Positions 30,992-40,959 are shown, counted from the stretch's first letter. The stretch: 64,000 nucleotides of DNA from an uncultured Desulfosarcina sp. (GCF_963668215.1 NZ_OY764190.1:5890001-5954000), one strand, 5' to 3'. Notes: generated by a model from the sequence alone, not told the origin. Made by a program: numbers and translations.

Positions 30992-31929
30992 ATGGTACCC
31001 TGAAAATCGTGTACATGGGAACACCGGATTTCGCGGTTCCGCCGCTGCGGGCCTTACATGAAAGCGGCTATCAGGTTGTGGCAGTGGTGACCCAGCCCGA
31101 CCGGCCCAAAGGCCGCGGCCGCAAGCTCGCCCCGCCGCCGGTAAAAAAAACCGCAGCGGCGTTCGGGATTCAAGTAATCCAGCCCGAAACCGTGCGCAGC
31201 GATGACTTCCACCAGCGCATGCGCCAACTGGCCCCGGACCTGTTCGTGGTGGTGGCCTTCGGCCAGATCCTGGCTCCTTCCCTGCTGGCAATTCCATCCA
31301 TGGGCGCCGTCAACGTGCATGCATCCCTGTTGCCCCGCCACCGCGGCGCCGCCCCCATCCAATGGGCCATCATCGAGGGAGACGCGGAAACCGGCGTGAC
31401 CACAATGATGATGGACAAGGGCATGGATACCGGCGACATCCTGCTGATGGAAAAGACCCCCATCGCCGCGGAGGAAACCGCCGTCGAGCTTCACGACCGC
31501 CTCAGCGAAATGGGCGCACCGCTGCTTCTCGAAACGCTGAAACGCCTTCAGACCGGCGACTTGACGCCTATTCCGCAGAACCCGGCAAAGGCCACCTACG
31601 CGCCCATGCTGAAGAAAACGGACGGCGAAATCGACTGGTCCCAACCGGCCGAACGCATCGCCCGCCGAATACGGGGTATGACGCCCTGGCCGGGGGCCTA
31701 TACTTTCAGCGACGGCATGCGCCTGAAAATATTCAAGGCCCGCGTACTGGAGCGGGACATCAGCGTTCCACCAGGCACCATTTTGGAGTGCATGCCCGGA
31801 GAACTGCGCGTCGCCACCGGCAAGTCCGCCCTGGCTATCAGCGAAATCCAGGGCAAATCCGGCAAGCGCATGCCCATCGACGATTTCCTTTGCGGGTGTC
31901 GATTGCCCGATGGGACGTGTCTGGGGTAA
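30988..31929 (+). CDS. fmt: Methionyl-tRNA formyltransferase
   Basis: 313 residues from GTG 30988, overlapping def. It begins IVYMGTPDFAVPPL and holds the formyl-transfer site NVHASLLPRHRGAAP (Asn109, His111) and TGDILL. It formylates initiator Met-tRNA using 10-formyl-THF. The C-terminal OB-like domain is present. Operon def-fmt-rsmB. Confidence 0.97.
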   Translation: MNGTLKIVYMGTPDFAVPPLRALHESGYQVVAVVTQPDRPKGRGRKLAPPPVKKTAAAFGIQVIQPETVRSDDFHQRMRQLAPDLFVVVAFGQILAPSLLAIPSMGAVNVHASLLPRHRGAAPIQWAIIEGDAETGVTTMMMDKGMDTGDILLMEKTPIAAEETAVELHDRLSEMGAPLLLETLKRLQTGDLTPIPQNPAKATYAPMLKKTDGEIDWSQPAERIARRIRGMTPWPGAYTFSDGMRLKIFKARVLERDISVPPGTILECMPGELRVATGKSALAISEIQGKSGKRMPIDDFLCGCRLPDGTCLG

Positions 31930-31937
31930 AAACACCC

Positions 31938-33347
31938 ATGGCCGACTCCCAACACCGCCCTGCCCCGCGCCCGGACAAATCCAACCGATCTACTGCCGAC
32001 GCCCGTGCAGCCGCCCTGCGTATTCTCGAACGCCTGGACAGCTGTTCGGACACCCTGGACAGTGTTCTCGAAACCGAAGCAATCATGATCGACGCATTGC
32101 CGCGCCGGGACCGTGCCCTTTTCAACCAGCTGGTTTACGGGGTGCTGCGCTGGCGGCTGCAGCTGGATGCCATTATTTCCGCCCACGCCAGCCGCCCCTT
32201 GAACAAAATCGCACCGACCGTGCGCAACATCCTGCGCCTGGGCCTTTTCCAGATCCGGTTTCTGGACCGCATCCCGGCCTCGGCGGCGGTGAACACCACC
32301 GTGGCGCTGGCCAAAACCCACCGGGCGGCCAAGGCCGCAGGCTTCGTCAACGCCGTATTGCGCAGCGCCTTAAGGGCCCCCGACCGCGACGGCCTTCCCG
32401 ATGCGGCTGCCGACCCGGTCGGCCATCTGTCCGTTTCCCAATCCATGCCGCGCTGGCTGGTCGACCGCTGGATCGACCGCCTGGGGCCGGATGAGGCCGC
32501 TTTGCTGTGCGAATCCGTCAACGCCATCCCGCCCACCGTTCTGCGCTGCAATCCCTTGAAAAACAGCCCTACCGAGCTGGTGGAGGCTCTGGCTCCGGAT
32601 GCCGAACGGGTCGAGCTTATAGCGGCGGTTCCCGGCGCCCTCCAGCTGATTCGACCGCGCCGGGCCATCCACCGCATGCAGGCCTTTGCTGACGGCCGCT
32701 TTTCGGTCCAGGATGGCGCGGCCCAGCTGGTTTCCCTGCTGTTCGACCCCAAGCCGGGAGAAACCTTACTGGATGCCTGCGCAGGCCTTGGGGGCAAGAC
32801 CACCCATCTGGCCCAGTTGATGGAAAACCGCGGCCGAATCGTGGCCCTGGACCATGTCGCCACCAAGCTTGCTCGTCTGGAAACAGAAGCCCGGCGCCTG
32901 GGGATTGACATCATCGAAACCCGACGCGCGGACCTGAACCGACCGCTGGATCCGTCCGATCTGCCCCGGTTCGACCGCATCCTGCTGGACGCACCCTGCT
33001 CGGGCCTGGGGGTGCTGCGCCGCAATCCCGACGCCAAATGGTCTTCACTTAAAAAGGATATTGCCGGATTCGCCCGGCGGCAGGCCCGCTTCCTGGAACG
33101 CCTGGCTCCTTTGGTCAAAGAGCAGGGGACCCTGGTTTTTGCCGTATGCAGCATGGAGCCCGAAGAAAATGAATCGGTCGTCACACAATTTTTGAAAAAG
33201 CACCCGAATTTTGCTATAACCGCTGTTGAGGCGATTACAGAGAAATCGATGCTTCCGTTTCTGGGAGCGGACGGTTTCTTTCGCACCGCTCCCCACACCC
33301 ATTATATGGACGGCTTTTTCGCAGCACGGCTTACGCGCATGTGCTGA
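31938..33347 (+). CDS. rsmB: 16S rRNA (cytosine-967-C5)-methyltransferase
   Basis: 469 residues from ATG 31938, 9 bp after fmt; the longer frame upstream only shadows fmt. The N-terminal NusB-like domain (residues 15-150) is followed by a Rossmann methyltransferase with DACAGLGGKTTHL, and the two RsmB cysteines: Cys354 in DAPCSGLG and Cys404 in AVCSMEPEENE. Both are required for C5 methylation. Confidence 0.95.
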   Translation: MADSQHRPAPRPDKSNRSTADARAAALRILERLDSCSDTLDSVLETEAIMIDALPRRDRALFNQLVYGVLRWRLQLDAIISAHASRPLNKIAPTVRNILRLGLFQIRFLDRIPASAAVNTTVALAKTHRAAKAAGFVNAVLRSALRAPDRDGLPDAAADPVGHLSVSQSMPRWLVDRWIDRLGPDEAALLCESVNAIPPTVLRCNPLKNSPTELVEALAPDAERVELIAAVPGALQLIRPRRAIHRMQAFADGRFSVQDGAAQLVSLLFDPKPGETLLDACAGLGGKTTHLAQLMENRGRIVALDHVATKLARLETEARRLGIDIIETRRADLNRPLDPSDLPRFDRILLDAPCSGLGVLRRNPDAKWSSLKKDIAGFARRQARFLERLAPLVKEQGTLVFAVCSMEPEENESVVTQFLKKHPNFAITAVEAITEKSMLPFLGADGFFRTAPHTHYMDGFFAARLTRMC

Positions 33348-33361
33348 CAGGATGAACGATC

Positions 33362-34588
33362 ATGCCCGTTTTTGACTACCAGGCCCTGGACCCCAAGGGC
33401 AAAACCGTCACCGGCATCATCGATGCCGACGGTGCTGCGGCAGCCCGGCAGAAAATCCGCGACATGGGCAGCTTTCCGGTCAACGTCAAGGAAGTCACCG
33501 GAGGCGAAACCAGCGATAAGGCGCGCGGGGCCTCTTTATCCGGCCTTTTCAGCCGTGTGACGCCGGCCCATGTCAGCCTGTGGACCCGGCAGTTGGCCAC
33601 CCTGACCGGCGCCGGCTTTCCGCTGGTCAGCGCCCTGACCACGCTGGTTTCCCAGACCAAAACCCAGGGCTTTGCCAAGATCGCCGCCCGCGTAAAAGAT
33701 TCCATCGTCGAGGGCAACAGCTTTGCCTCGGCCCTGACCCTCTACCCGAAAGTCTTTTCCCAGATTTACATCAACATGGTGCGCGCCGGGGAAACCTCGG
33801 GGACCCTGGAAATCGTCCTCCAGCGTCTGGCCGATATCATGGAAAAGCAGCAGGAACTCAAATCCCGGATCCAGACCGCCATGGCCTACCCCATCCTCAT
33901 GACGGCCGTGGGCACCCTGGTGCTGTTTTTCCTGATGACCTTCGTGGTCCCAAACATCACCACTATTTTCGAAGACATGAACCAGGCCCTGCCGGCGCCG
34001 ACCCGTTTTCTCATTGGGGCCAGCGACCTGTTTAAAAGCTACTGGTGGCTGCTGGTAATCGCGGCGGTGGCGGCCCTGGTGGCATTGAAGATGTTCCGGA
34101 AAACCGAACGCGGTCTGGTCACCACGGACCGCATGCTGCTGGCAACGCCCGTCGTCGGTTCGATGGTCAAGAAAATCGCGGTGGCCCGTTTCGCCCGCAC
34201 CCTGGGATCACTGCTGGAAAACGGCGTGACCATGCTGCCGGCCCTGGAGATCGTCAGAAACATCACCGGCAACGTGATTATCTCAGGTCTCATCGAAGAG
34301 GCCTCCGATGAAGTGGAGAAAGGCCAGGGGCTGGGCGTTTCTCTGGCCGCCGACGCGGTCTTTCCCGATCTGGCCGTGCAGATGGTCCAGGTAGGCGAGC
34401 AGTCCGGCGAACTGGAGCCCATGCTCTACAAGATCGCCGACGTCTACGAGAACGAGGTCCAGGCTTCCATCATGAGCATGATGGCCATGCTGGAGCCGAT
34501 CATGATCCTGGTCATGGCCGTGGTGGTGCTGTTTATCGTTCTCTCCATCTGCCTGCCGATTTTCGAGATGAACCAACTGGTAGGATAA
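33362..34588 (+). CDS. gspF: Type II secretion inner-membrane platform protein GspF
   Basis: 408 residues with two T2SSF domains, each ending near transmembrane helices (MAYPILMTAVGTLVLFFL around 175-200, and IMILVMAVVVLFIVLSICL at the C-terminus). It forms the inner-membrane platform that couples the GspE ATPase to pseudopilus growth. First gene of a gspFGHIJKLMNCDE operon that extends to 45618; rsmB ends 14 bp upstream. Confidence 0.95.
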   Translation: MPVFDYQALDPKGKTVTGIIDADGAAAARQKIRDMGSFPVNVKEVTGGETSDKARGASLSGLFSRVTPAHVSLWTRQLATLTGAGFPLVSALTTLVSQTKTQGFAKIAARVKDSIVEGNSFASALTLYPKVFSQIYINMVRAGETSGTLEIVLQRLADIMEKQQELKSRIQTAMAYPILMTAVGTLVLFFLMTFVVPNITTIFEDMNQALPAPTRFLIGASDLFKSYWWLLVIAAVAALVALKMFRKTERGLVTTDRMLLATPVVGSMVKKIAVARFARTLGSLLENGVTMLPALEIVRNITGNVIISGLIEEASDEVEKGQGLGVSLAADAVFPDLAVQMVQVGEQSGELEPMLYKIADVYENEVQASIMSMMAMLEPIMILVMAVVVLFIVLSICLPIFEMNQLVG

Positions 34589-34720
34589 CTATGATCATTA
34601 CCACTTGATAATCATCCCCTTGCTTGAATGTTGGGGCCGGTTGGGATATATCTGAAAAAACAAGCCGAATCGTTTACCCTGCCGTGCGATGCGGCCATTT
34701 ATGGGATCCATGGAGGAGAC

Positions 34721-35179
34721 ATGAATCGTATCAGCAACACTGATTTTGGCGATCGCCGCGGGTTCACCCTGATCGAACTGATGGTGGTCATCGTCATTCT
34801 CGGCATCCTGGCCGGCCTGATCGTTCCCCGCATCATGAGCCGGCCGGAACAGGCCAAGCGCCTCAAGGCCAGAATGCAGATCGAAAGCATTTCCACAGCC
34901 CTGAAACTTTACAAGCTGGACAATGGCAGCTACCCCACCACCGAACAGGGGTTGCAGGCCCTGGTGGAGCAGCCCTCCTCCGGCACCATCCCCAAAAACT
35001 GGCGCAAGGGCGGCTACCTGGAAAAAGGCAAAGTGCCCAAGGACCCCTGGGAAAACGAATTCATCTACCTCTGCCCGGGCATCCACGACGATTTCGACCT
35101 GATCTCCTACGGTGCCGACGGCTCGTCCGGCGGTGAAGAGAAAAACGCCGACATCAACAGCTGGGAAACCGATTCCTGA
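34721..35179 (+). CDS. gspG: Major pseudopilin GspG
   Basis: 152 residues from ATG 34721, preceded by TGGAGGAGAC; an upstream in-frame ATG 34628 has no such signal. Prepilin cleavage at [12 protein letters not shown], then the hydrophobic helix [16 protein letters not shown], and the GspG body ending with the calcium-site region ([19 protein letters not shown]). It is the main subunit of the pseudopilus. Confidence 0.95.
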   Translation: MNRISNTDFGDRRGFTLIELMVVIVILGILAGLIVPRIMSRPEQAKRLKARMQIESISTALKLYKLDNGSYPTTEQGLQALVEQPSSGTIPKNWRKGGYLEKGKVPKDPWENEFIYLCPGIHDDFDLISYGADGSSGGEEKNADINSWETDS

Positions 35180-35225
35180 GGTCGATTTTTGGCCGATATA
35201 TACTCCGGGCCGCCCCGTCCACGCC

Positions 35226-35756
35226 ATGAAACCGAGCCAAGCCGCACAAAAGCATTATCTTAAATGCGACGAACGGGCGTTCACCCTGATCGAAATGGTC
35301 GTAGTAACCGCCCTGATCGCCATCATGCTCATGGTGGCGATTCCCCGTCTGAGTGGTGGTCTTCTCTCCGACGGCGACGGCGAAACCGCCCGCTGGATCA
35401 TCGCCACCGTCAGCCACCTCAAGGAGAAGTCCGTCACTGAACAAAAGACCTATCTGCTCAACGTCTCGCCCGACATCCAGCGGTTCTGGGTCACCGTAGA
35501 CGGCATGGCGGAAACGGATGCGAGCAGCGCGCGGGACGAGGGCTATCGGCTTCCCCGTGGAATCCGCATCGATCACGTGGCCTTTTCCTCCGACGAACGG
35601 ATTTCCAGCGGGTCGATTCCCATCGGCTTTTATCCCCAGGGATACTCGGACAAGGCGGTCATCCGTCTGAGAACCAATGACGGCGAGCGCCTCTCCTTTT
35701 TCATCGAACCTTTCCTGGCCGGCGCCGAACTGGTCAAAGGAAGCCAGGGATGGTAA
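35226..35756 (+). CDS. gspH: Minor pseudopilin GspH
   Basis: 176 residues from ATG 35226; no strong Shine-Dalgarno. The prepilin motif is ERA/FTLIEMVVV, with alanine instead of the usual glycine before the cleavage site, then the helix TALIAIMLMVAIPRLSG and a GspH-like beta domain (GYRLPRGIRID, PIGFYPQGYSD). Minor pseudopilin at the pseudopilus tip. Confidence 0.85.
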   Translation: MKPSQAAQKHYLKCDERAFTLIEMVVVTALIAIMLMVAIPRLSGGLLSDGDGETARWIIATVSHLKEKSVTEQKTYLLNVSPDIQRFWVTVDGMAETDASSARDEGYRLPRGIRIDHVAFSSDERISSGSIPIGFYPQGYSDKAVIRLRTNDGERLSFFIEPFLAGAELVKGSQGW

Positions 35757-36190
35757 CCATGCCGTTTTCCGGCCGCGATTACCGCATTTCGCTTCAGCCT
35801 TCAGCCGGCCACTCGAATGCCGGATTCACCCTCATGGAGGTGATCGTGGCCCTGTCCGTGGTGGCCATTGCGCTTTTGGCCATCTACCGCATGCACACCC
35901 AAACCCTGTTCATGGACGCAAGGGGCCGTTTCGACAGCGTGGCGGTCATGCTGGCCCGCCAGAAGCTGGCGGAAATGGAGACCGTTGATCCGGCCGAATT
36001 TACCGGCGACAGCGGCGATTTCGGCTCCGACCATCCGGGGTATACCTGGAAAATCGAAACCGAAGACATCGAATCCGACCTGATCCGGGACGACGGGCCG
36101 GTTCTCCGGAAAATCGTGCTGACCATCGGGATGAACGAAGACGAATCCCTTTTTCAGCTGACCACCTACAGGCACCTGTATGAAAAATAG
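35750..36190 (+). CDS. gspI: Minor pseudopilin GspI
   Basis: 146 residues; ATG 35750 overlaps the gspH stop, ATG 35759 is an alternative. Prepilin motif NAG/FTLMEVIVALSVVAIALL, then the GspI signature LARQKLAEMET and YTWKIETE. Part of the I-J-K tip complex. Confidence 0.92.
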   Translation: MVTMPFSGRDYRISLQPSAGHSNAGFTLMEVIVALSVVAIALLAIYRMHTQTLFMDARGRFDSVAVMLARQKLAEMETVDPAEFTGDSGDFGSDHPGYTWKIETEDIESDLIRDDGPVLRKIVLTIGMNEDESLFQLTTYRHLYEK

Positions 36191-36887
36191 CCAACAGTTT
36201 GGCAAACCGGCAGGCAGTTGGGCGGCCCGAGGCTTCACCCTGCTGGAAATCATGGTGGCCATTTTCATCTTCGCCGTGGTAATCACCACCGTGTTCGGCT
36301 CTTTCCGGGCCGTCTTTTCCAGCGCCGACGCCGTGGGCGGCGATGTGAAGACCTTTGCAACGGCCCGCACCTGCCTCGGACGCATGGCCAAGGATCTGGC
36401 GGCCCTGCAGGTCACCCATTATCCCCGCTACGAAGCGCCCGAATTCAACGATCCACCGGATCCCTATCGCCTGGTCGGCGATGCCACCGACCTGGCCGGC
36501 ACCCAATTCGGCCGGCTACGGTTCGCCTCCGTGGCCCATCTGGCCTTAAACCGCGACCCGCGCATGGGTGTGTGCCGGATCGTCTACTACGTGCACCCCA
36601 AGGACGACGACACCCTGGTGCTGCGACGCGCCGACCACCTTTACCCGTTTCCCGATTTCGAGGAGAGCGAGTACGACCCGATCTTATGCGACAATGTCCT
36701 GGCCCTCGAATTCGGCTACCTGGATGCCGAAGGCGAAATGAATGACAGCTGGGATTCGGATTCGACCGACACCGACTATGCCACGCCCCGCGCCGTCGAA
36801 GTGCGCCTGACAGTCGGCACCCGGGAACGGTCGCGGACGTTTACCACAAGGATACCCCTGTATGCCTTTCGCGAAGCCAAGGAATGA
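36180..36887 (+). CDS. gspJ: Minor pseudopilin GspJ
   Basis: 235 residues; it overlaps gspI by 11 bases. Prepilin motif ARG/FTLLEIMVAIFIFAVV. Body with GspJ-like strands (RLRFASVAHLALN, CRIVYYVHPKDDDTLVLRR, EFGYLDAEG). Confidence 0.92.
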   Translation: MKNSQQFGKPAGSWAARGFTLLEIMVAIFIFAVVITTVFGSFRAVFSSADAVGGDVKTFATARTCLGRMAKDLAALQVTHYPRYEAPEFNDPPDPYRLVGDATDLAGTQFGRLRFASVAHLALNRDPRMGVCRIVYYVHPKDDDTLVLRRADHLYPFPDFEESEYDPILCDNVLALEFGYLDAEGEMNDSWDSDSTDTDYATPRAVEVRLTVGTRERSRTFTTRIPLYAFREAKE

Positions 36888-38052
36888 CGACTTCGTAAGA
36901 AGTCCGATATCGGCCAGCCGCTTCATTCCTCACCGGTGCGGCGTACGTTCTTGTACGAAGCCGTCGAACAAGAATGCCTGTAAGGCAAATGTGTTGGGCA
37001 ATGCGGACGGCGTGGCCATCCTGGTAGCCATCGGCGTGGTGGCCGTTTTGCTCACCGCCGGCCTGGCGCTGAACCAGCGCATCAGGGGATCGGTTGTTGA
37101 AGCCGCCCTGGCCCGGGACGATTTGGTCCTTTCGGAAATGGCTGCGTCCGGCATCCATGCCGCCGAGGTGATGTTGCTCAACGACCGCAAGGAAAACCAG
37201 ACTGACACGCTCCAGGAAGACTGGGCCGATCCCGAGAAGGTGGCCGAATGGATGGCCTTGATTCCCTTCGATGACGGTGCCGTGGAAGTCGCCATCACCG
37301 ACGAACGGGGCAAGATTCAGGTCAACGCCCTGGTCAAATTTCCCGAGGGCCAACAATTCTCGGCTTCCCAGCGGTCGCTGTGGGAACGGCTGCTCAAACG
37401 GCTCTTTTCCATGTTTGAAGATACCTCGGACACCGATTCCAACAAGATCATCAATTCGCTGAAAGACTGGATGGACTCGGGCGACGACGATGCCATCACC
37501 GGTTTGAGCGGCGCCGAATCGGATTATTACGAGAGCCTGGACCCGCCCTACAGCTGCAAGAACGGTCCCGTGGATCACCTGGGCGAGGTGGCCCTGGTCC
37601 AAGGGGTGACGCCGGAGCTGTTTTACGGAGCCGGCGGCGTTGCGGGCCTTTCTTCGCTTCTGACCGTATACGGGATCTCCGAGGCGACCGACGGACGCTT
37701 CACCTACGACGGCAAAATCAACATTTCGACGGCCGATGTGGCCGTATTGGCCGCCATGCTGCCCGAGGAGAGCGACGACCTGGCCGAAGCCCTGGCCGAT
37801 TACCGGATGGCCAAGGCCGACGAGACCTACACCAATAATATTACCGGAAGCACTTGGTATAAAAGCGTGCCCGGCCTCGGCGGCGTCACCATCGATGCCG
37901 ACCTGATCGCCGTCTCCAGCGATCTGTTCCGGATTTCATCCACGGCCAAACGCAACAACAGGAGCCTTACGGTCGAGGCGGTGGTCCAGCGCGAAAAAGA
38001 ATCGGACACCGGCAAGTGGATATGTAAAACCTTGATTTGGCAGGTAGAATGA
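36862..38052 (+). CDS. gspK: Minor pseudopilin GspK (unusual N-terminal extension)
   Basis: 396 residues if read from ATG 36862, overlapping gspJ by 26 bases. The pseudopilin helix is DGVAILVAIGVVAVLLTAGLA at residues 49-69 and the body is GspK-like (GKIQVNALVKF, NSLKDWMDSGDDDAI, KINISTADVAVLAAMLP). The first ~43 residues are basic and Cys-containing, unlike pseudopilin leaders, and are encoded by two hairpin-forming sequences (near 36891 and 36949). GTG 36991 may be the true start. The glycine that normally precedes the cleavage site is in NADG or absent. Confidence 0.85.
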   Translation: MPFAKPRNDDFVRSPISASRFIPHRCGVRSCTKPSNKNACKANVLGNADGVAILVAIGVVAVLLTAGLALNQRIRGSVVEAALARDDLVLSEMAASGIHAAEVMLLNDRKENQTDTLQEDWADPEKVAEWMALIPFDDGAVEVAITDERGKIQVNALVKFPEGQQFSASQRSLWERLLKRLFSMFEDTSDTDSNKIINSLKDWMDSGDDDAITGLSGAESDYYESLDPPYSCKNGPVDHLGEVALVQGVTPELFYGAGGVAGLSSLLTVYGISEATDGRFTYDGKINISTADVAVLAAMLPEESDDLAEALADYRMAKADETYTNNITGSTWYKSVPGLGGVTIDADLIAVSSDLFRISSTAKRNNRSLTVEAVVQREKESDTGKWICKTLIWQVE

Positions 38053-38101
38053 GATATATTAGTTGTTCGACGAACGCGAACCCTCAACTGAATAAGCAAC
38101 G

Positions 38102-39547
38102 ATGAGCCGCAAAATCCTCGGTCTCGACATTCGAGAACAATCCATCGCAGCCGTGCTGCTGGACAGCGGCTTCAAAAGCAGCCAGTTGCTCGGGCAGGCG
38201 TTTTTCCCGATTCCGGAAAGCGAGGATGACGACGACCAGGGCCTGGCCCAGGCCATCGCGGCCGTGGTGGAAAAGCTCAAACCCACCGGCGCCGCCTGCA
38301 TACTGGGGATTCCGGCCACATCGGTCTCTTTCAGGAACCTGTCCGTACCGTTTCATGACCTCAAGAAGATCCGCCAGATCCTGCCCTTCGAACTGGAGCC
38401 CAGCCTGCCCCTGCCGGTGGATGAGCTGATCTTCGATTTCGAAGCCGTCAAACGCAACGGCCACCAGGATCTTCTGGCCTATGCCGCCCGCAGGGACCGC
38501 ATCCAGTTCTACCTGGATACCCTTGCCGCGGCAAACCTCAATCCGGTGGCCATCATGCCCGGCGGGTATGCCGCGGCGCGGTTCATCGCAACGATGGCAG
38601 CGGACAGCGAAGACTTCCTGCTAGTCGACACCGGAGAAAACAACCATGCGGTCTACGCCGTCTGTTCAGGCAATGTGCGCATGGTGCGGTCCCTTCCGAT
38701 GGCCTTGGGCGTCAGCCCGGTCCTTCACAGCCTGGAGGTGCGCCTCAGGCAAACCTTTACTGCCGCAGGAGAAAGCCTGGGGTTCAGTATCGACCCGTCC
38801 GCGGTCTTTGCCACGGGCCCCCAGTCCGAGCTTCTCACCGGCGTCAACGGCGCCGTCACCCTGCTGGACCTGCCGGTCAAATCCATCGAGGGCATCCGCT
38901 CCTTTCCGAAGCTGAAAGGGGTCACGGACACCCCGCTTTGGGCGACCGGCTGCCTGGACATCGCCCTGGCCTTGGCGCTCATGGAGACCGAAGCGGTCGA
39001 CGGCGTCAACTTCTCCACCCAGCGGTCGACCTTCCAGCACTACTGGGGTGAATATCGCAGCAACATCATCTTTACCGCCGTGCTGGTGGCCCTGACCCTG
39101 ATCATTGTCCTGGCAGGGCAGTTTATCGAAGTCGCAAACAAACAGCGGCAGCTGGCCGAACTGGACCGTCGAATCGAGGCGGTGTTCAAGGAGACTTTTC
39201 CCGAAGTCACGCGCGTCCAGGCCCCCCTGCAGCAGATGCAGCTCAAGATCAAGGAAGCCGGGGAAAACGGCGTCGGCTCGGAAACGATCGGGTCCCGGGT
39301 CCGGGTGATCGATCTGCTCGATACCTTGAGCCGCCGGATACCCGAATCGGTCGAGATCAAAATCAGCCGCCTGGTCGTGGGGGCCGACAATGCGGTGCTT
39401 TCTGGCAACACCGACACGTTCAATACGGTGGACGAAATCAAGAGCGGCCTGGAAGGGGCCGAAATCTTCAAACAGGTGACCATCAGTTCCGCCGACCTCG
39501 ACAAATCGGGGCAGGGAGTGCGCTTCAAACTGAAAATGGACTATTGA
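38102..39547 (+). CDS. gspL: Type II secretion assembly protein GspL (PilM-like)
   Basis: 481 residues. The cytoplasmic actin-like domain (ILGLDIREQSIAAVLL at the start, FLLVDTGENNHAVYAV around 180) is followed by one transmembrane helix (NIIFTAVLVALTLIIVLAG near 320-340) and a periplasmic ferredoxin-like domain. It links GspE in the cytoplasm to GspM and the pseudopilus. Confidence 0.92.
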   Translation: MSRKILGLDIREQSIAAVLLDSGFKSSQLLGQAFFPIPESEDDDDQGLAQAIAAVVEKLKPTGAACILGIPATSVSFRNLSVPFHDLKKIRQILPFELEPSLPLPVDELIFDFEAVKRNGHQDLLAYAARRDRIQFYLDTLAAANLNPVAIMPGGYAAARFIATMAADSEDFLLVDTGENNHAVYAVCSGNVRMVRSLPMALGVSPVLHSLEVRLRQTFTAAGESLGFSIDPSAVFATGPQSELLTGVNGAVTLLDLPVKSIEGIRSFPKLKGVTDTPLWATGCLDIALALALMETEAVDGVNFSTQRSTFQHYWGEYRSNIIFTAVLVALTLIIVLAGQFIEVANKQRQLAELDRRIEAVFKETFPEVTRVQAPLQQMQLKIKEAGENGVGSETIGSRVRVIDLLDTLSRRIPESVEIKISRLVVGADNAVLSGNTDTFNTVDEIKSGLEGAEIFKQVTISSADLDKSGQGVRFKLKMDY

Positions 39548-39553
39548 TCCACC

Positions 39554-40081
39554 ATGGCCATCAATCTCAACAAACGGGAAAAACTTGCGGTGATCGCGGC
39601 GTCGGCGGCCCTTGTCATCTTCTTGCTGCTGCAATTTCTGGTTTTTCCCCTGCTGGACAAAAACGAACGGCTGTCCGGAAAATTGATCTCCCGCCAGCAG
39701 GAGTTGGAACAGATCCGGCTGCTGCAGGCGGAATATCGCAAAACATCCCAGGAAGCCGAACAGGCCCAGCAGTTCATCAAACGTCGCAAGGGCGGTTTCA
39801 CCCTGTTTTCCTTTCTGGAAACCCTGGCCGGCAAAACCAATGTGAAAAACAACATCGCCTATATGCGGCCGTCCAGCACCGCCGGCAAGGACAGCCCCTA
39901 CCGCCTGTCCATGGTTGAAATGAAACTGGCCGATATAACAACCGCGCAGCTCATGGCATATCTGCAAGGGATCGAGGCCTCGAACAACATGATTTTCGTC
40001 AAACGGCTCTCCATTACCAAGGCAGAGCGCAAGGAAGACCTCATCACCACGGTGTTTCAGGTCGAGACATTGGAGAAATAG
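39554..40081 (+). CDS. gspM: Type II secretion protein GspM
   Basis: 175 residues with a single N-terminal transmembrane helix (LAVIAASAALVIFLLLQFLVF), a coiled-coil segment (KLISRQQELEQIRLLQAEY) and a small periplasmic domain. Partner of GspL; starts 6 bp after it. Confidence 0.9.
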   Translation: MAINLNKREKLAVIAASAALVIFLLLQFLVFPLLDKNERLSGKLISRQQELEQIRLLQAEYRKTSQEAEQAQQFIKRRKGGFTLFSFLETLAGKTNVKNNIAYMRPSSTAGKDSPYRLSMVEMKLADITTAQLMAYLQGIEASNNMIFVKRLSITKAERKEDLITTVFQVETLEK

Positions 40082-40089
40082 GGACCCGC

Positions 40090-40959
40090 ATGGTTTCCGC
40101 AAGAACCATTTTCGCCTATATCCTTTACGCCCTGCTGGCGACGGCTGTTTTCATGATCTTTTTGTTTCCCGGCCAGGCCGTGACCGCTTATGTGAATCGC
40201 CGCCTGGCCGCCATGGATCCGCAGTTGTCCATGGAGGCTGCTTCGGTGCGGCCGTCTCTGCCGCCGGGAATCAAGATGACGGGGGTCGATTTTCACCACG
40301 GCAGCCTGCACCTGGCCCACTGTGAAAACGCCCGCATGTCTGCCGCGCTGGGATCGCTTTTCAAAGAGGAGAAACGCATTCGTTTCCAAACCCGCCTGGC
40401 GGACGGGGAGATCAGCGGTCAGGCTGTCCTGGGCGCCAGCGGCCCGTCCGACCTTTCACGGGCCGAGGCAGACCTGGAGCACATCCGCCTGGACCAATTG
40501 GATGCCCTGAAAGCCATTGAGCAGTTCGGCCTGTCCGGGGCACTCAGAGGGCATCTGACCCACGACGGCGGCGGCAGCCCGGCGGCGACGACCAACGGGA
40601 AACTGAATGTGGCGGGACTTCGCATCGCCCTGAAAAACCCGTTTTTCGGCATCTCTGAACTGATTGTGGACCAGACCGATATGGAGTTTTCCATCAAGGG
40701 GAAAAATCTGCACATCAAGACGTTCACTTTCGGCGGCCCCATGGTCGAAGGCAAGATCGACGGCAGCATCCAACTGCGCACCCCCTTGGGTAAGAGCCGC
40801 CTGAATCTGAGCGGAAACGCCAAACCCCAGCCGGAGCTGCTCGCCCGCCTGCAGGAAGTCGTCCCCCAGGGGCTCGTCAACCCCCGCACCTTGGGGACCC
40901 GAGGCCTCTCCTTCCGGCTGCGCGGCTCGGTGGATGACCCCAAGATTTCAACGAGGTAG
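40090..40959 (+). CDS. gspN: Type II secretion protein GspN
   Basis: 289 residues: one N-terminal membrane helix (IFAYILYALLATAVFMIFLF) and an AsmA/GspN-like beta-rich periplasmic domain. GspN is typical of the delta-proteobacterial type II clusters, where it lies between M and C as here. Confidence 0.88.
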   Translation: MVSARTIFAYILYALLATAVFMIFLFPGQAVTAYVNRRLAAMDPQLSMEAASVRPSLPPGIKMTGVDFHHGSLHLAHCENARMSAALGSLFKEEKRIRFQTRLADGEISGQAVLGASGPSDLSRAEADLEHIRLDQLDALKAIEQFGLSGALRGHLTHDGGGSPAATTNGKLNVAGLRIALKNPFFGISELIVDQTDMEFSIKGKNLHIKTFTFGGPMVEGKIDGSIQLRTPLGKSRLNLSGNAKPQPELLARLQEVVPQGLVNPRTLGTRGLSFRLRGSVDDPKISTR

